From positions 62,001-126,000 of the forward strand of contig NZ_JBELZM010000011.1 of NCBI RefSeq assembly GCF_040273735.1: a stretch of 64,000 nt of DNA, given 5' to 3'. Of this stretch, positions 25,023 to 33,546 are shown piece after piece (position 1 is the first letter of the stretch; each line of letters opens with the position of its first letter). The position numbers were made by a program, and so were the translations under genes. The notes beneath the pieces are model-generated. The model ran no database searches and was not told the origin of the DNA. It saw only the letters and a program-made list of their open reading frames with translations. Source of the stretch: Solibacillus sp040273735. Lineage in GTDB: Bacteria > Bacillota > Bacilli > Bacillales_A > Planococcaceae.

Positions 25023-26211
25023 AATGGTGCGCAAAATCCGACCAACCAACTACTGGCGAATCGGAGAACATGAAAGCTGGTTTTCGGATATGTCGTTACA
25101 AGGGTTGCACATTCATAAAATGGGAACTAATTTAGCCACTTTTAAAAAAGGCGACCCGAAGCGAATCGAATACCGGATTGAAGTGACAGACAGGAAATTA
25201 ATTACTTATGAGCAAATTGATCTGTACGAGGAAAACGGCTGGGAGTATGTCACAAGCTATCAATGGTTTCATGTTTTCTCTTCGCCAACTGAAAACAATG
25301 CGCCCGAAATCCACACAGATTCTGCAGAACAGGCATTTACATTACAGCGGCTAAGTAAAAAACTCGTATTTAATTTAATATGGATTTCTCTGGGAGTAGT
25401 CCTGATTCTGGGTATGCTTTTGACGATGTGGTTTTTGGATGGAACCCCGATCTTACGGTTAGTTGAAGGATATGTCGTTCAGCAAAGTATCCTTGCTCTC
25501 GTCTATATTCACTATGTTTTTTACGCGATAAGAGCTATACTAGCGATTAAAGAATTGAAGGAAAGTTTAATAGAAGGCAAAGCCATCAATCACCACGCCC
25601 CCTGGAGAAAAACTTTGCGGAAAAATAGTGTATTTTCGGTTGTTCTCATAGGAATTATTCTTATAAGCGGCTTAATGCCATTTTATCAATTAAAAAAAAC
25701 GGATACCTTTACACTTCCAAAAAATGAAGAAAACTTACCGTTTGTCCGTTTAGCCGATATCGAACAAAATTCACAGTTAACCCGGGATGGATATTCTAGT
25801 GATGAAGTTGATTGGGCGAACCGCTATACAACAAATTGGAGTATCTTTGCACCCGTGCAGTTTGAGACAGATGAAAATGGAATAATTAAGGATGAAATGT
25901 GGTTGGATAAAAGCGGTACATACTCACCGAGCGTTTCTACTGAAATATACAATTTAACATTTCAGGTGTTCGCTAAACCATTGCTGTCTGACTTGATGGA
26001 GTGGCATACATACGGAGATGAGAGGGAAAGTTTTATCGTAAAGAAACACCCTGGTTTTGATCACCTTGTTACGCGCGAGGATAAAGAATGGAAACAATTA
26101 GTTGCTTCAAAAGGTAAGGTGGTTATGTATATACGTTATTACGGATATGCAGAGCTTGATGTACTAGTGGAAAATGCAGCTCAGAAAATATTGCTGCTTG
26201 CGGATAGTTAG
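25015..26211 (+). CDS. DUF2812 membrane protein, copy 1
   Basis: A 398-residue protein. Residues 1-95 are the cytosolic DUF2812 domain (YWRIGEHESWFSDMSLQGLH, then YEENGWEYVTSYQWFHVF), followed by membrane helices near 117-140, 147-170 and 195-215 and a C-terminal extracytoplasmic domain. Function of the family is unknown. Start ATG overlaps the PadR stop. It shares length and domain plan with the gene at 26386, its tandem paralogue. Confidence 0.88.
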   Translation: MTKMVRKIRPTNYWRIGEHESWFSDMSLQGLHIHKMGTNLATFKKGDPKRIEYRIEVTDRKLITYEQIDLYEENGWEYVTSYQWFHVFSSPTENNAPEIHTDSAEQAFTLQRLSKKLVFNLIWISLGVVLILGMLLTMWFLDGTPILRLVEGYVVQQSILALVYIHYVFYAIRAILAIKELKESLIEGKAINHHAPWRKTLRKNSVFSVVLIGIILISGLMPFYQLKKTDTFTLPKNEENLPFVRLADIEQNSQLTRDGYSSDEVDWANRYTTNWSIFAPVQFETDENGIIKDEMWLDKSGTYSPSVSTEIYNLTFQVFAKPLLSDLMEWHTYGDERESFIVKKHPGFDHLVTREDKEWKQLVASKGKVVMYIRYYGYAELDVLVENAAQKILLLADS

Positions 26212-26224
26212 TTCCAGGCAATGT

Positions 26225-26259
26225 AAAAGGCAATCTTACTTGGGTAGGGTTGCCTTTTT
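26225..26259 (+). terminator. Terminator after first DUF2812 gene
   Basis: AAAAGGCAATC pairs with GGTTGCCTTTT, followed by T. It separates the two paralogues into different transcription units. Confidence 0.8.
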
Positions 26260-26385
26260 GCTTAGAACATTTCAATTTTTTTATTGCGTCAGGGAGTGCT
26301 AAAATGGTTTCCTGGTCCAATTTATTTATTTACAAACATTCCCTGCTATTCTATTGTTAGGTCAGATATATAGGGGGGGAGAGCG

Positions 26386-27582
26386 ATGGCGGAAATAGTA
26401 CACAGAATAAGACCCGGGCAGTATTGGCGTATCAAGGAACATGAAAGCTGGTTTTCAGATATGTCCGAGCAAGGGTTGCATTTTTATGAGATTGGTACTC
26501 ATTTTGCAAAGTTTAAAAAAGGCGACCGCAAAAGAATGGATTACCGACTGGAACTGGCAAAAAGCAAATATATCTCGAGTGAAAAAATACGCTTATTTGA
26601 AGAAAACGGCTGGGATTATATTGCGAGTGACCGCAATTTTCACGTGTTTGCTGCTCCGACTGATCGTAAAGTAAATGAACCACCAATAGATCGAGAAGAG
26701 CAAATCTCAATAGCAAAAAAGGCTTTTAATAAAACATTATTTAATTTTATAGTTAATTTAATTGCAATTATTGTAATCACTACGTTTTTCATAAAAATTA
26801 TTGAAAACGGAAATATTACTGTTTCGCAACTGATAGATGGATTTACACTTGCCCCATTGTTAGTCTTATTTGTTAATTTTATACAAATACTTCCGATAGG
26901 TAAAAGCTTATTTGAAATTAATCGTTTGCGGAATGAACTTAAAGATAGGAAAGTAGACGATCAACAAATACCATGGGAAAACTTTTATTGGTCAAGTATA
27001 GTCTTCAGTTTCTTATTATTAGTAATTACATTAACTATTGTGTTTATACCGATTTACCAAATATGGAGTATGAAAACAAACCCTTTACCAGAAGAAGATA
27101 CAGGGCTGCCAATTGTCCGTCTTGCTTCAATTGAAAATCAGCCGCATCTTAAAAGGAAGCCATTTTATTTCGAAGGAGAGGATTTGGGGAGCACCTACTC
27201 ATCACAGTGGAATATTTTCGCTTCTGTACAATATGATTCAACAGAAAGGGGCGTTATTCAGGATGGGGAATGGTACGATCCAAATAATGCATATCAACCA
27301 TCAATCTCATCGGAAGTTTATAAGTTACGGTTCCATTCCCATGTTAGCTCATTAGTTAATGAGTTAATAATCAAGCATACATATGGAAGTGAACCTGCAA
27401 GTTTTAAAGAAAGAAAACACACAGCTTTTGATCGTCTGCTAATTAGGGATAATTCTTTTCACAAAGATTTTCTATTTGTAAGGGGTCGGATCGTGATGTA
27501 TATCAATTATACTGGTCAGGTTGAAGATAATGTAATCATAGAGAAAGCTGCAGAAAAAATGGCATTGCTTGCTGACGATTGA
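26386..27582 (+). CDS. DUF2812 membrane protein, copy 2
   Basis: A 398-residue tandem paralogue of the upstream gene with the same plan: cytosolic DUF2812 domain (YWRIKEHESWFSDMSEQGLHF, EENGWDYIASDRNFHVF), three or so membrane helices (about 115-215) and a C-terminal domain with VRLASIENQPHL and FASVQYDS segments matching copy 1 at VRLADIEQNSQL and FAPVQFET. It has its own upstream region and a ribosome site containing seven consecutive G. Divergence suggests an old duplication. Confidence 0.87.
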   Translation: MAEIVHRIRPGQYWRIKEHESWFSDMSEQGLHFYEIGTHFAKFKKGDRKRMDYRLELAKSKYISSEKIRLFEENGWDYIASDRNFHVFAAPTDRKVNEPPIDREEQISIAKKAFNKTLFNFIVNLIAIIVITTFFIKIIENGNITVSQLIDGFTLAPLLVLFVNFIQILPIGKSLFEINRLRNELKDRKVDDQQIPWENFYWSSIVFSFLLLVITLTIVFIPIYQIWSMKTNPLPEEDTGLPIVRLASIENQPHLKRKPFYFEGEDLGSTYSSQWNIFASVQYDSTERGVIQDGEWYDPNNAYQPSISSEVYKLRFHSHVSSLVNELIIKHTYGSEPASFKERKHTAFDRLLIRDNSFHKDFLFVRGRIVMYINYTGQVEDNVIIEKAAEKMALLADD

Positions 27583-27599
27583 AGGAATCGCTAGTAATA

Positions 27600-27772
27600 T
27601 TCAAATAATCATTTAAATCATCTAATATCAATTTGACATCTTCTAATAAGTTACCGATTTTCTAATATATGGCACTTGTTCTAATAATGCTCTTAGATGT
27701 TCAATTAAACATTCGGAATATGCTAATAAACCTTTGGTGTTTTCTAATAAATATAAAATTCTTCTAATAAAA
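27600..27772. repeat. Phased array of nine TTCTAATAA-like motifs
   Basis: Motifs with consensus TTCTAATAA have their C at 27602, 27622, 27643, 27662, 27681, 27702, 27723, 27744 and 27764, so the spacing is 19-21 bp throughout. Units at 27602 (TTCAAATAA) and 27702 (TTCAATTAA) are degenerate; the others keep CTAATA exactly. The 10-12 bp between motifs are unrelated in sequence. It fills the gap between the second DUF2812 gene and the LysE gene. Two helical turns per unit place all motifs on one face of DNA. Confidence 0.75.
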
Positions 27773-27906
27773 TCAGTCACAGGTCATATCATCAGAATTC
27801 ATACAAGTAACGCCACACTAGCAATCCATTAAACATAAAATTCCCCTAGCTTCATTTTGATGAACATGTTACCATATTTAAAAATTCAGAAAATGAAGGT
27901 GAGTAA

Positions 27907-28539
27907 ATGGAGAATCTTGTGTTCTTTATCATTGCGTGTGTTCTTCTGATTGTATTGCCGGGTCCTGATACAGCGATCGTTACGAAAAATACGATTGTTA
28001 ACGGGCAAAAGGGCGGATTTCAAACGATGGTCGGCTCTTGTGCGGGGTTAACCGTCCATACAATTGCGGCGGTTGCGGGGCTATCGGCGATTATTGTAAA
28101 ATCTGCCGTGGCATTTACAGTGCTGAAATACGTTGGAGCAGCTTATTTATGCTATTTAGGTATCAAAACATTAATGAGCATGCGTGCGAAAAAAGCGGAT
28201 ACGGGGGAAATGACGGACATTCCGGAAATTGAAGCTAAAGGAAATTCATATTTTAAGCAGGGTCTCATTACAAATATCACAAACCCTAAAGTAGCAGTAT
28301 TTTTCCTGACGTTTTTACCGCAATTCCTATCAAAAGGGGCAGAACCATTTTGGCCATTTTTGACAATGGGAATTATCTATATTGTTTTAACATTTATTTG
28401 GTTTGCGCTCTATGTATTTTTATTAAACAAAATCCGCAATTTCATGAAAAAACCTGCTACACAATCGGTGATCGAAACGTTAACTGGAGCGGTTCTAATC
28501 GGCTTTGGCATCAAACTTGCATTTGAAAAACAGACGTGA
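27907..28539 (+). CDS. LysE-family amino-acid/metabolite exporter
   Basis: A 210-residue membrane protein with five to six helices and family signatures LPGPDTAIVTKNTIVNGQKGG (about 19-39), YVGAAYLCYLGIKTL (about 78) and TNPKVAVFFLTFLPQF (about 125-140). LysE/RhtB proteins export amino acids such as lysine, threonine or homoserine lactone; the substrate here is unknown. GAAGGTGAG ribosome site. The phased repeat array lies 130 bp upstream. Confidence 0.92.
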   Translation: MENLVFFIIACVLLIVLPGPDTAIVTKNTIVNGQKGGFQTMVGSCAGLTVHTIAAVAGLSAIIVKSAVAFTVLKYVGAAYLCYLGIKTLMSMRAKKADTGEMTDIPEIEAKGNSYFKQGLITNITNPKVAVFFLTFLPQFLSKGAEPFWPFLTMGIIYIVLTFIWFALYVFLLNKIRNFMKKPATQSVIETLTGAVLIGFGIKLAFEKQT

Positions 28540-28658
28540 TAGTCAACATGTGCGTAATTCACAACCACATTGCCTTTAAAACGCAATAGCCTTTCACCGC
28601 TTATTCTTTTTTAAAGAAGGGTATAGTTCCCTAATTCTAGAAAAAAGGATGATGAAAA

Positions 28659-29384
28659 ATGGGCTTGTATATTACAATGTGGATAGCCATGATCGCTGTA
28701 ATAGTAGTAAATGCGCTATCAAATACACTGCCGTTAAACGGGCAGACGGCATCAGAAATTTCGAATCGATTAGAAGTATTATTTACGCCAGCAGGCTACG
28801 TGTTTTCAATTTGGTCTTTAATTTATATACTGCTTGTCATATGGCTGATTACTATATACCGCAAAGTGAAAGACAATCGTTTTAAAGGAAAAGTGGGTAT
28901 TTTATTTATCATCAGCTGTATATTTAATATTGCTTGGCTGTTCAGCTGGCATTATGAACAGTTTATACTATCCATTATCGTAATGTTCTTTTTGTTATTT
29001 ACACTCATTGCGATTTACCAGCAGTATAAAAACACGGAGAAAGGTCTTTCAGAACGCTTTCCGTTTTCATTTTACTTGGCGTGGATATCTGTAGCGACAA
29101 TCGCTAATGTAAGCTATGTGTTAAAATATCATGGTGTCGATTTGGGGATTTCAGAGGTAATCGGATCACTCGTACTTGTCGGGGTTGCGGTGATTCTCGG
29201 TTATCTGGCCGTTGCGATTTCAAAAGATATTTTCTTTACACTCGTCATCGTATGGGCACTAATCGGTATTGCGGTAAAAACAGATGAGACGACAATGCAG
29301 AACGGTACAATTGCATTAACTGTAATATTAATTATCGCGGCGCTCATTCGCTATATGCGTATGAAGACAAAAAGGCTAGCCTAA
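28659..29384 (+). CDS. TspO/MBR-family membrane protein
   Basis: A 241-residue protein with about seven hydrophobic helices. The tryptophan-rich segments FTPAGYVFSIWSLIYILL (about 47-64) and SFYLAWISVATIANVSY (about 131-147) match the TspO/MBR family, whose members bind porphyrins and related ligands; this longer branch is poorly studied. AAGGATGATG ribosome site. Single gene ended by a bidirectional terminator. Confidence 0.82.
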   Translation: MGLYITMWIAMIAVIVVNALSNTLPLNGQTASEISNRLEVLFTPAGYVFSIWSLIYILLVIWLITIYRKVKDNRFKGKVGILFIISCIFNIAWLFSWHYEQFILSIIVMFFLLFTLIAIYQQYKNTEKGLSERFPFSFYLAWISVATIANVSYVLKYHGVDLGISEVIGSLVLVGVAVILGYLAVAISKDIFFTLVIVWALIGIAVKTDETTMQNGTIALTVILIIAALIRYMRMKTKRLA

Positions 29385-29387
29385 TGA

Positions 29388-29436
29388 ATAAGGGTTGTAG
29401 AAAAGTCGGTGATGACTTTTACTACAACCCTTTATT
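29388..29436. terminator. Bidirectional terminator
   Basis: AATAAAGGGTTGTAG-type arms: AATAAGGGTTGTAG (29387-29400) pairs with CTACAACCCTTTATT, enclosing AAAGTC/GACTTT, between convergent tspO-like and copD genes. Confidence 0.88.
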
Positions 29437-29442
29437 TTGACA

Positions 29443-30522
29443 TTATTTAAAAAATACAATTGACATAAAGCCCATGTAAAAACATAGTGTGAGCGCAAAA
29501 GTCATGGCAGCCGATACAACGACCGGCAGCTGTTTAATATAACTTATGATGACAAGACCGATGAACAGTGCAGTCAACAGGAAAAATCCTAATCCAATAC
29601 CAGTCATTTGCAGATAACCTCGCATGCCGGCTTCAATCGAGCTACGGTAGAACATTTCAAAAAACGGCGAGATTTCCTGAACATAAAAAGTGGGTGGCTG
29701 TTGTTCACTATATAGCGCGGTAATGAATAAAATCAACACGAGCAAAACTGTTTCGATTCTTACCCACGTACGTGGTTCAAATAATGGCTTGTCCATTTTC
29801 AGTTTAATAAGCAGGCCGTTTGCCAAAACAATAACAGTCAAAGGTACGAGCAGAACATGCTTTATGAACAAAAAATGTCCATAATTACTCGACCAGCTTG
29901 TCACATAGCCCGGTACGATTGTGTCAGTCATAAGAACACCTGTTAATGCAACAGCAGTAAAAGCTACGAGAGCAACAGGGGAGAACCACTTCAAAAAAGC
30001 GTCCCAGTTTTGCGCATCTTTTGAGAAAAAGCTCATCAGTACTAAGATGCCGAGCCATACACTGATAGCAAGAAGGTGAACAAAATCCAGTGCCGACCCG
30101 ACAATGCCTGTCATCGAACCTGCATGACTAATATAGCCAATTGCCGCCATAATGGCGATTAAAATAAAAATTGACATGAACGCTAAAAGCTTCGTAGGTT
30201 TCTTCATAAATTGGCGAATCATTATAAGCAAAATAAACGTAAAGCCAATGACCGCGAGCCATGAATGGCCAACTTTAAATTTTATAAGCAGCATAACCAC
30301 TGATTCCATGAAGCCAAACTGTGGTGTCAAAATTGTCAGCAATTGAATATTCGGTACAAATGTGACAACCGGCAAGATGACCGCGCTAACAATGAGCCAC
30401 TTTGCAGAAACATCAATTTTCGGACGAACTGTTTCTGGGATACAGTACAGGATAAATGAGCCCATAAGAAGTGCTAAACTAACATAGAGTAAAAATTGAC
30501 TAAAAATGGTCAATGCTATCAT
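29443..30522 (-). CDS. copD: CopD-family copper-resistance membrane protein
   Basis: A 359-residue protein with about eight to nine membrane helices and the CopD core (HSWLAVIGFTFILL, YISHAGSMTG, FVHLLAISVWLGILVLMSFF), where His residues in SHAG and VHLLA are the likely copper contacts. It probably moves copper across the membrane. The start codon overlaps the copC stop by four bases (ATGA), so translation is coupled. In B. subtilis YcnJ the CopC and CopD parts are fused; here they are separate genes. Confidence 0.9.
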   Translation of the reverse strand: MIALTIFSQFLLYVSLALLMGSFILYCIPETVRPKIDVSAKWLIVSAVILPVVTFVPNIQLLTILTPQFGFMESVVMLLIKFKVGHSWLAVIGFTFILLIMIRQFMKKPTKLLAFMSIFILIAIMAAIGYISHAGSMTGIVGSALDFVHLLAISVWLGILVLMSFFSKDAQNWDAFLKWFSPVALVAFTAVALTGVLMTDTIVPGYVTSWSSNYGHFLFIKHVLLVPLTVIVLANGLLIKLKMDKPLFEPRTWVRIETVLLVLILFITALYSEQQPPTFYVQEISPFFEMFYRSSIEAGMRGYLQMTGIGLGFFLLTALFIGLVIISYIKQLPVVVSAAMTFALTLCFYMGFMSIVFFK

Positions 30523-31082
30523 TTTACATTTTTCCGTTTAGCAATCGTGAAAATACTTACTATTATAATAAGAAGTAAAAGGGCTCCAACGATATATAGT
30601 AATGTATTGTTTGATGATTCTTCCTCATCTACCGCAGTCGTTTCCGCTGCATTATTTTCTACCGTTTCGTTTACTTCTACTTGCTCTTCATTTTCTTCTG
30701 TAACTTTTTCTTCGACCGGTTCTTCAGCTACAGGTGCATCAACCGTAAATGAGAATTTACCTGACAATGGATGGCCATCAGAACTAATACTATTCCACTC
30801 AACAGTATAGTCATCATTTGGTAATGGGGAATCAAAAGTACCCGTTAATACACCATCGACTAAATCCATCGTAACCGTTTCTATTTCTTCACCGTTACTT
30901 GAAATGACTTTAAATGTACTGCCTACTTCAATTTTCCCGGCGTATGTAAGTTCGATCGCCTGCAATGTTTCTGTTACAACTGCTCCATCTTCTGGGTTTG
31001 TCGTGTCTAAGTACGTATGTGCTGCTACGTTCGGTACAGCTAAAAATAACGCAGCAAGAATCGATAATAATATTGTTCTCAT
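30519..31082 (-). CDS. copC: CopC-domain copper-binding protein, membrane-anchored
   Basis: A 187-residue extracytoplasmic protein. The signal peptide ends near VAA-21, leaving His22 as the mature N-terminus (HTYLDTTNPEDG), the usual CopC copper ligand; a second His lies in SSDGHPLSGKFSF (about 101). A Glu-rich linker (about 118-155) is followed by a C-terminal membrane helix (LLYIVGALLLLIIIVSIF) and basic tail. AAAGGAGAATC ribosome site and TACAAT upstream. Partner of CopD. Confidence 0.92.
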   Translation of the reverse strand: MRTILLSILAALFLAVPNVAAHTYLDTTNPEDGAVVTETLQAIELTYAGKIEVGSTFKVISSNGEEIETVTMDLVDGVLTGTFDSPLPNDDYTVEWNSISSDGHPLSGKFSFTVDAPVAEEPVEEKVTEENEEQVEVNETVENNAAETTAVDEEESSNNTLLYIVGALLLLIIIVSIFTIAKRKNVK

Positions 31083-31239
31083 ATTAATATGATTCTCCTT
31101 TCATAGGTTTTTTTACTCAATCCATATTGTAGCCGAACAATAAAACATTTGCACTGTTTCCGCTTTTTAAACTTGAGGAAATGTCAGTAAGAGAGAATTG
31201 TTATGCTATAATATTGTCACAAATGAAAAGGGGAACAAC

Positions 31240-31989
31240 ATGAAACATTTTGTAGAGGATATTTATTTAAATGGACATAAACAGGCGGTTCTGCTTTTAC
31301 ATAGTTTTACGAGCAATGCGAAAGAGATGCACTATATGGCACAAATGCTTCATAGTAAAGGATATACAAGTTATGCACCAAATCTGGCAGGGCACGGAGC
31401 ATCACCGGAACAATTATTTGCAAGTTCTATGGAGCAGATATGGAAACATAGCAGACAGGCAGTTCAATTTTTAATCGATGAAAAATATGAAGCGATTACG
31501 GTAATTGGCCAGTCATTAGGTGGTGTACTAGGAATAAGACTGGCAAATGAATTCCCTGAAGTGAATGCTTTATGTATTATTTCTTCACCAGTATTGGAGC
31601 GGCCTGTGGAAGGTCTGGAACAGCGTGTTGTCTATTATTCCAAGAGGTATTTACAAAATAGAGGAAGTTCTGAACAGGAACTGCAAGATTTTTTAGACGA
31701 TCACTTTCCAAGACCTGCCGAAAAACTGATTGCACTGCAGCAGTTTATCGTTGAAACAGGAAAACAGCTTCATTTACTGAAACAACCGCTTTTCCTGGCA
31801 AAAGGTATGCTCGACGAACCGGTTTTCCACCAAAGCATTGATATAATTGAAAAGACTGCAATTAGCAAATCTATTACGAAAAAAAAATACGCCAACAGCG
31901 GCCATCTTATTACATTAGGAAAAGAACGCGAATTACTGACGGAAGATATCATTCGATTTATCGAGGGAACAGAAAAAGGAACTGTCTAA
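31240..31989 (+). CDS. Alpha/beta-hydrolase, Est30-type carboxylesterase
   Basis: A 249-residue cytosolic hydrolase. The nucleophile Ser92 lies in GQSLGG, the oxyanion region is LLLHSFTSNAKEM (18-30), an acidic residue lies in GMLDEPVF (about 195) and the catalytic His in NSGHLIT (about 225). This matches Est30/YvaK carboxylesterases acting on short- to medium-chain esters. The ATG at 31240 follows AAAAGGGGA; an extended -10 (TGCTATAAT, 31204-31212) lies just upstream. Confidence 0.9.
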   Translation: MKHFVEDIYLNGHKQAVLLLHSFTSNAKEMHYMAQMLHSKGYTSYAPNLAGHGASPEQLFASSMEQIWKHSRQAVQFLIDEKYEAITVIGQSLGGVLGIRLANEFPEVNALCIISSPVLERPVEGLEQRVVYYSKRYLQNRGSSEQELQDFLDDHFPRPAEKLIALQQFIVETGKQLHLLKQPLFLAKGMLDEPVFHQSIDIIEKTAISKSITKKKYANSGHLITLGKERELLTEDIIRFIEGTEKGTV

Positions 31990-32008
31990 TTTTAGACAGC
32001 TCCCCGTG

Positions 32009-32392
32009 TTATTCTTCTTCGTTGTTAAACCATAGTGGGTCATTGTCATCTACATCGCCATTATAATTAATAAAAATCTCTTCGCCGGCTTCAATATCTT
32101 TATAAGCAAAGAAATCGAATGTTTCGTTGTCGAAATTAATTTCATATGTGGCATTCGGCTCATAAGAATGGTTAAATAGCATCCCGTAGCCTAATAGGAT
32201 TGCAGAGCGTCCAATGCCAAATTCAAACGCATAATCCGCAAGATTCGTTTTTTCAATATGTTCATGCTGCTCGTTTGGATAGCTTAATACTGGTGCTTGG
32301 TGGAATAACGTTCCTTTAGGAATTGCATTAATCGCAAAAATGCCGCGATTATATTCACCATCACTTATCGGGGAATTCTTTACTTCGATCAT
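32009..32392 (-). CDS. SET-domain protein (putative lysine methyltransferase)
   Basis: A 127-residue minimal SET domain: RGIFAINAIPKGTLF (16-30) is the N-terminal strand pair, FNHSYEPNATYE (73-84) is the S-adenosylmethionine-binding NHS motif, and GEEIFINYNG (103-112) the catalytic-Tyr motif. It ends in an acidic tail. Bacterial SET proteins of this size are rare and their substrates unknown. Convergent with the esterase 20 bp away; the weak dyad CTGTCTA/TAGACAG there may serve as terminator. Confidence 0.88.
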   Translation of the reverse strand: MIEVKNSPISDGEYNRGIFAINAIPKGTLFHQAPVLSYPNEQHEHIEKTNLADYAFEFGIGRSAILLGYGMLFNHSYEPNATYEINFDNETFDFFAYKDIEAGEEIFINYNGDVDDNDPLWFNNEEE

Positions 32393-32508
32393 ATTTTTTC
32401 GCCTTCTAACTTTTAAGATTCTTTCTTACTGTAACATGTATTATAGAAGAAAGGTTGATTTATTACTTATTTTAATTACATAAATAATTCATGGGAAGGG
32501 TGAAGTTC

Positions 32509-32877
32509 ATGCAAAAACTGCAATTTGAAGCTGCATGGGATAAAACAATTTCAGCTCAGGACCGATTATTAATCGAACAAGCTTTTCATAAAACAAAAGA
32601 ACAGGATAAGTGCATTTCCTGTTACATAATTCGAACGGCCACTAATCATAAAGAACAGAAGCTCATTATAACGCTTATTCATAATCGGACAGATCAACCA
32701 CTTAATTTCCATAATAGGGAAGTAAGCATTATAACAGAAGCGGGGAAAATTACTCAAAATTTTACAATTGATGCACTCAAAATTCCTCCTTATTGTTCAA
32801 TGCCATGGACTTTTATTTTCGACGAAAGTATTAATTTTGTTTTCACAGAAATAAAACAGATGTATATTGAAATATAA
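32509..32877 (+). CDS. SLAP-domain-like small protein
   Basis: A 122-residue protein. KLQFEAAWDKTISAQDRLLIEQAF (about 3-26), ITLIHNRTDQPLNFHNREV (about 55) and KIPPYCSMPWTFIFDES (about 91) match the pattern of SLAP domains, which occur in S-layer assembly accessory proteins; no signal peptide is present. GAAGGGTGA sets the ATG at 32509. A small membrane-protein gene starts 22 bp downstream, so they likely form an operon. Confidence 0.7.
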   Translation: MQKLQFEAAWDKTISAQDRLLIEQAFHKTKEQDKCISCYIIRTATNHKEQKLIITLIHNRTDQPLNFHNREVSIITEAGKITQNFTIDALKIPPYCSMPWTFIFDESINFVFTEIKQMYIEI

Positions 32878-32899
32878 TAGGATTGAGGTGAAGGAATCG

Positions 32900-33118
32900 A
32901 TGCATGAAATGAATGCAGGAATTTGGCTCACATTCGTAACCCCTATCTTTTTAATCACTGCATTATATTTTACACTGTCTTTTTTTCAGCACTTGAAAAT
33001 CGATAATGTTCGATTAATGACACAATCTAAGTGGGGTGCAGTCATCTCACTGGCGATTGCATTAATTGTACCGGTGATTTATCAAATTGTTGTTTATTAT
33101 CAAGTCATGAATTATTAA
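32900..33118 (+). CDS. Small two-helix membrane protein
   Basis: A 72-residue protein with membrane helices at about 6-28 (IWLTFVTPIFLITALYF) and 46-68 (WGAVISLAIALIVPVIYQIVV). GAGGTGAAGG precedes the ATG at 32900; ATG at 32909 is possible. Function unknown. Co-transcribed with the SLAP-like gene. Confidence 0.7.
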   Translation: MHEMNAGIWLTFVTPIFLITALYFTLSFFQHLKIDNVRLMTQSKWGAVISLAIALIVPVIYQIVVYYQVMNY

Positions 33119-33137
33119 ACATGGTAAAAACCAAAAG

Positions 33138-33163
33138 ACCGCTATGTAAATAGTGGTTTTTTC
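33138..33163 (+). terminator. Terminator
   Basis: ACCGCTAT (33138-33145) pairs with ATAGTGGT (33150-33157) with one G-U pair, followed by TTTTTTC. Confidence 0.85.
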
Positions 33164-33432
33164 TTCTTCTAACTCCAAAATCACCCTATATATCTCATAA
33201 TTAATTTGTAAATAAATACAAATAAATACGTTTTTTTACGTTAATCCGCAAAAAGCATACTATTCCAGTAAGGATTGTTTAAATTAACTGTTGACATTGA
33301 ATAAAAGCATCTGTAAACTTACGAATTAAGATTACTGAATTGCTAGAAAATTCTATTTCCAGTAAAAGAAATACATCAAATTAAATTAAGTGCCTAGATT
33401 TTTTTTGTTTTATATCCATACTATTTTTATAG
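33164..33432. other. A+T-rich region upstream of metY
   Basis: No gene seen. It contains ACGT-N6-ACGT (about 33229) and an imperfect dyad ATTCC-AGTAA-GGATT (about 33263-33277), either of which could be an operator for the sulfur operon, possibly CymR-like, but I cannot assign it. No S-box or T-box elements are present. Confidence 0.4.
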
Positions 33433-33531
33433 GTATTATATTCATTGATTAACGGAAAAGTAGTATACACCGTAAAAGGTGAACTGTCAGAACAGGAATT
33501 GCTTACACTCACTAAAAAATTTCTTTATTAA
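33433..33531 (+). pseudogene. Coding-like remnant before metY
   Basis: An open stretch after a TAG at 33430 translates to about 32 residues, including NGKVVYTVKGELSEQELL (33451-33504), and ends at TAA 33529-33531. That resembles the C-terminal end of DUF4367-type lipoproteins (…VYSLxGNLSKEELIKIAxSL pattern). A TTG at 33445 could start a 28-codon peptide but has only a weak ribosome site. Either a decayed gene end or a leader peptide. Confidence 0.45.
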
Positions 33532-33546
33532 AGGAGAATCTTTCAT

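Noticed and set aside
26371..26382. Seven-G tract before the second DUF2812 gene as a phase-variation switch
   Set aside because: G-rich ribosome sites of five to six G occur before several genes here, so this looks like a local habit rather than a contingency locus.
27600..27772. Possible CRISPR array
   Set aside because: Repeats are only about 9 bp with 10-12 bp between and no cas genes nearby; the pattern is a phased motif array.
31979..32003. CTGTCTA/TAGACAG dyad as a terminator between the esterase and SET genes
   Set aside because: Short stem overlapping the stop codon and no clear T-run; mentioned in the SET entry but not called.
33465..33480. CACC-GTAAAA-GGTG as a site shared with the TTACCGT palindrome at 38349
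   Set aside because: Arms differ and it falls within the coding-like remnant, so the resemblance may be chance.
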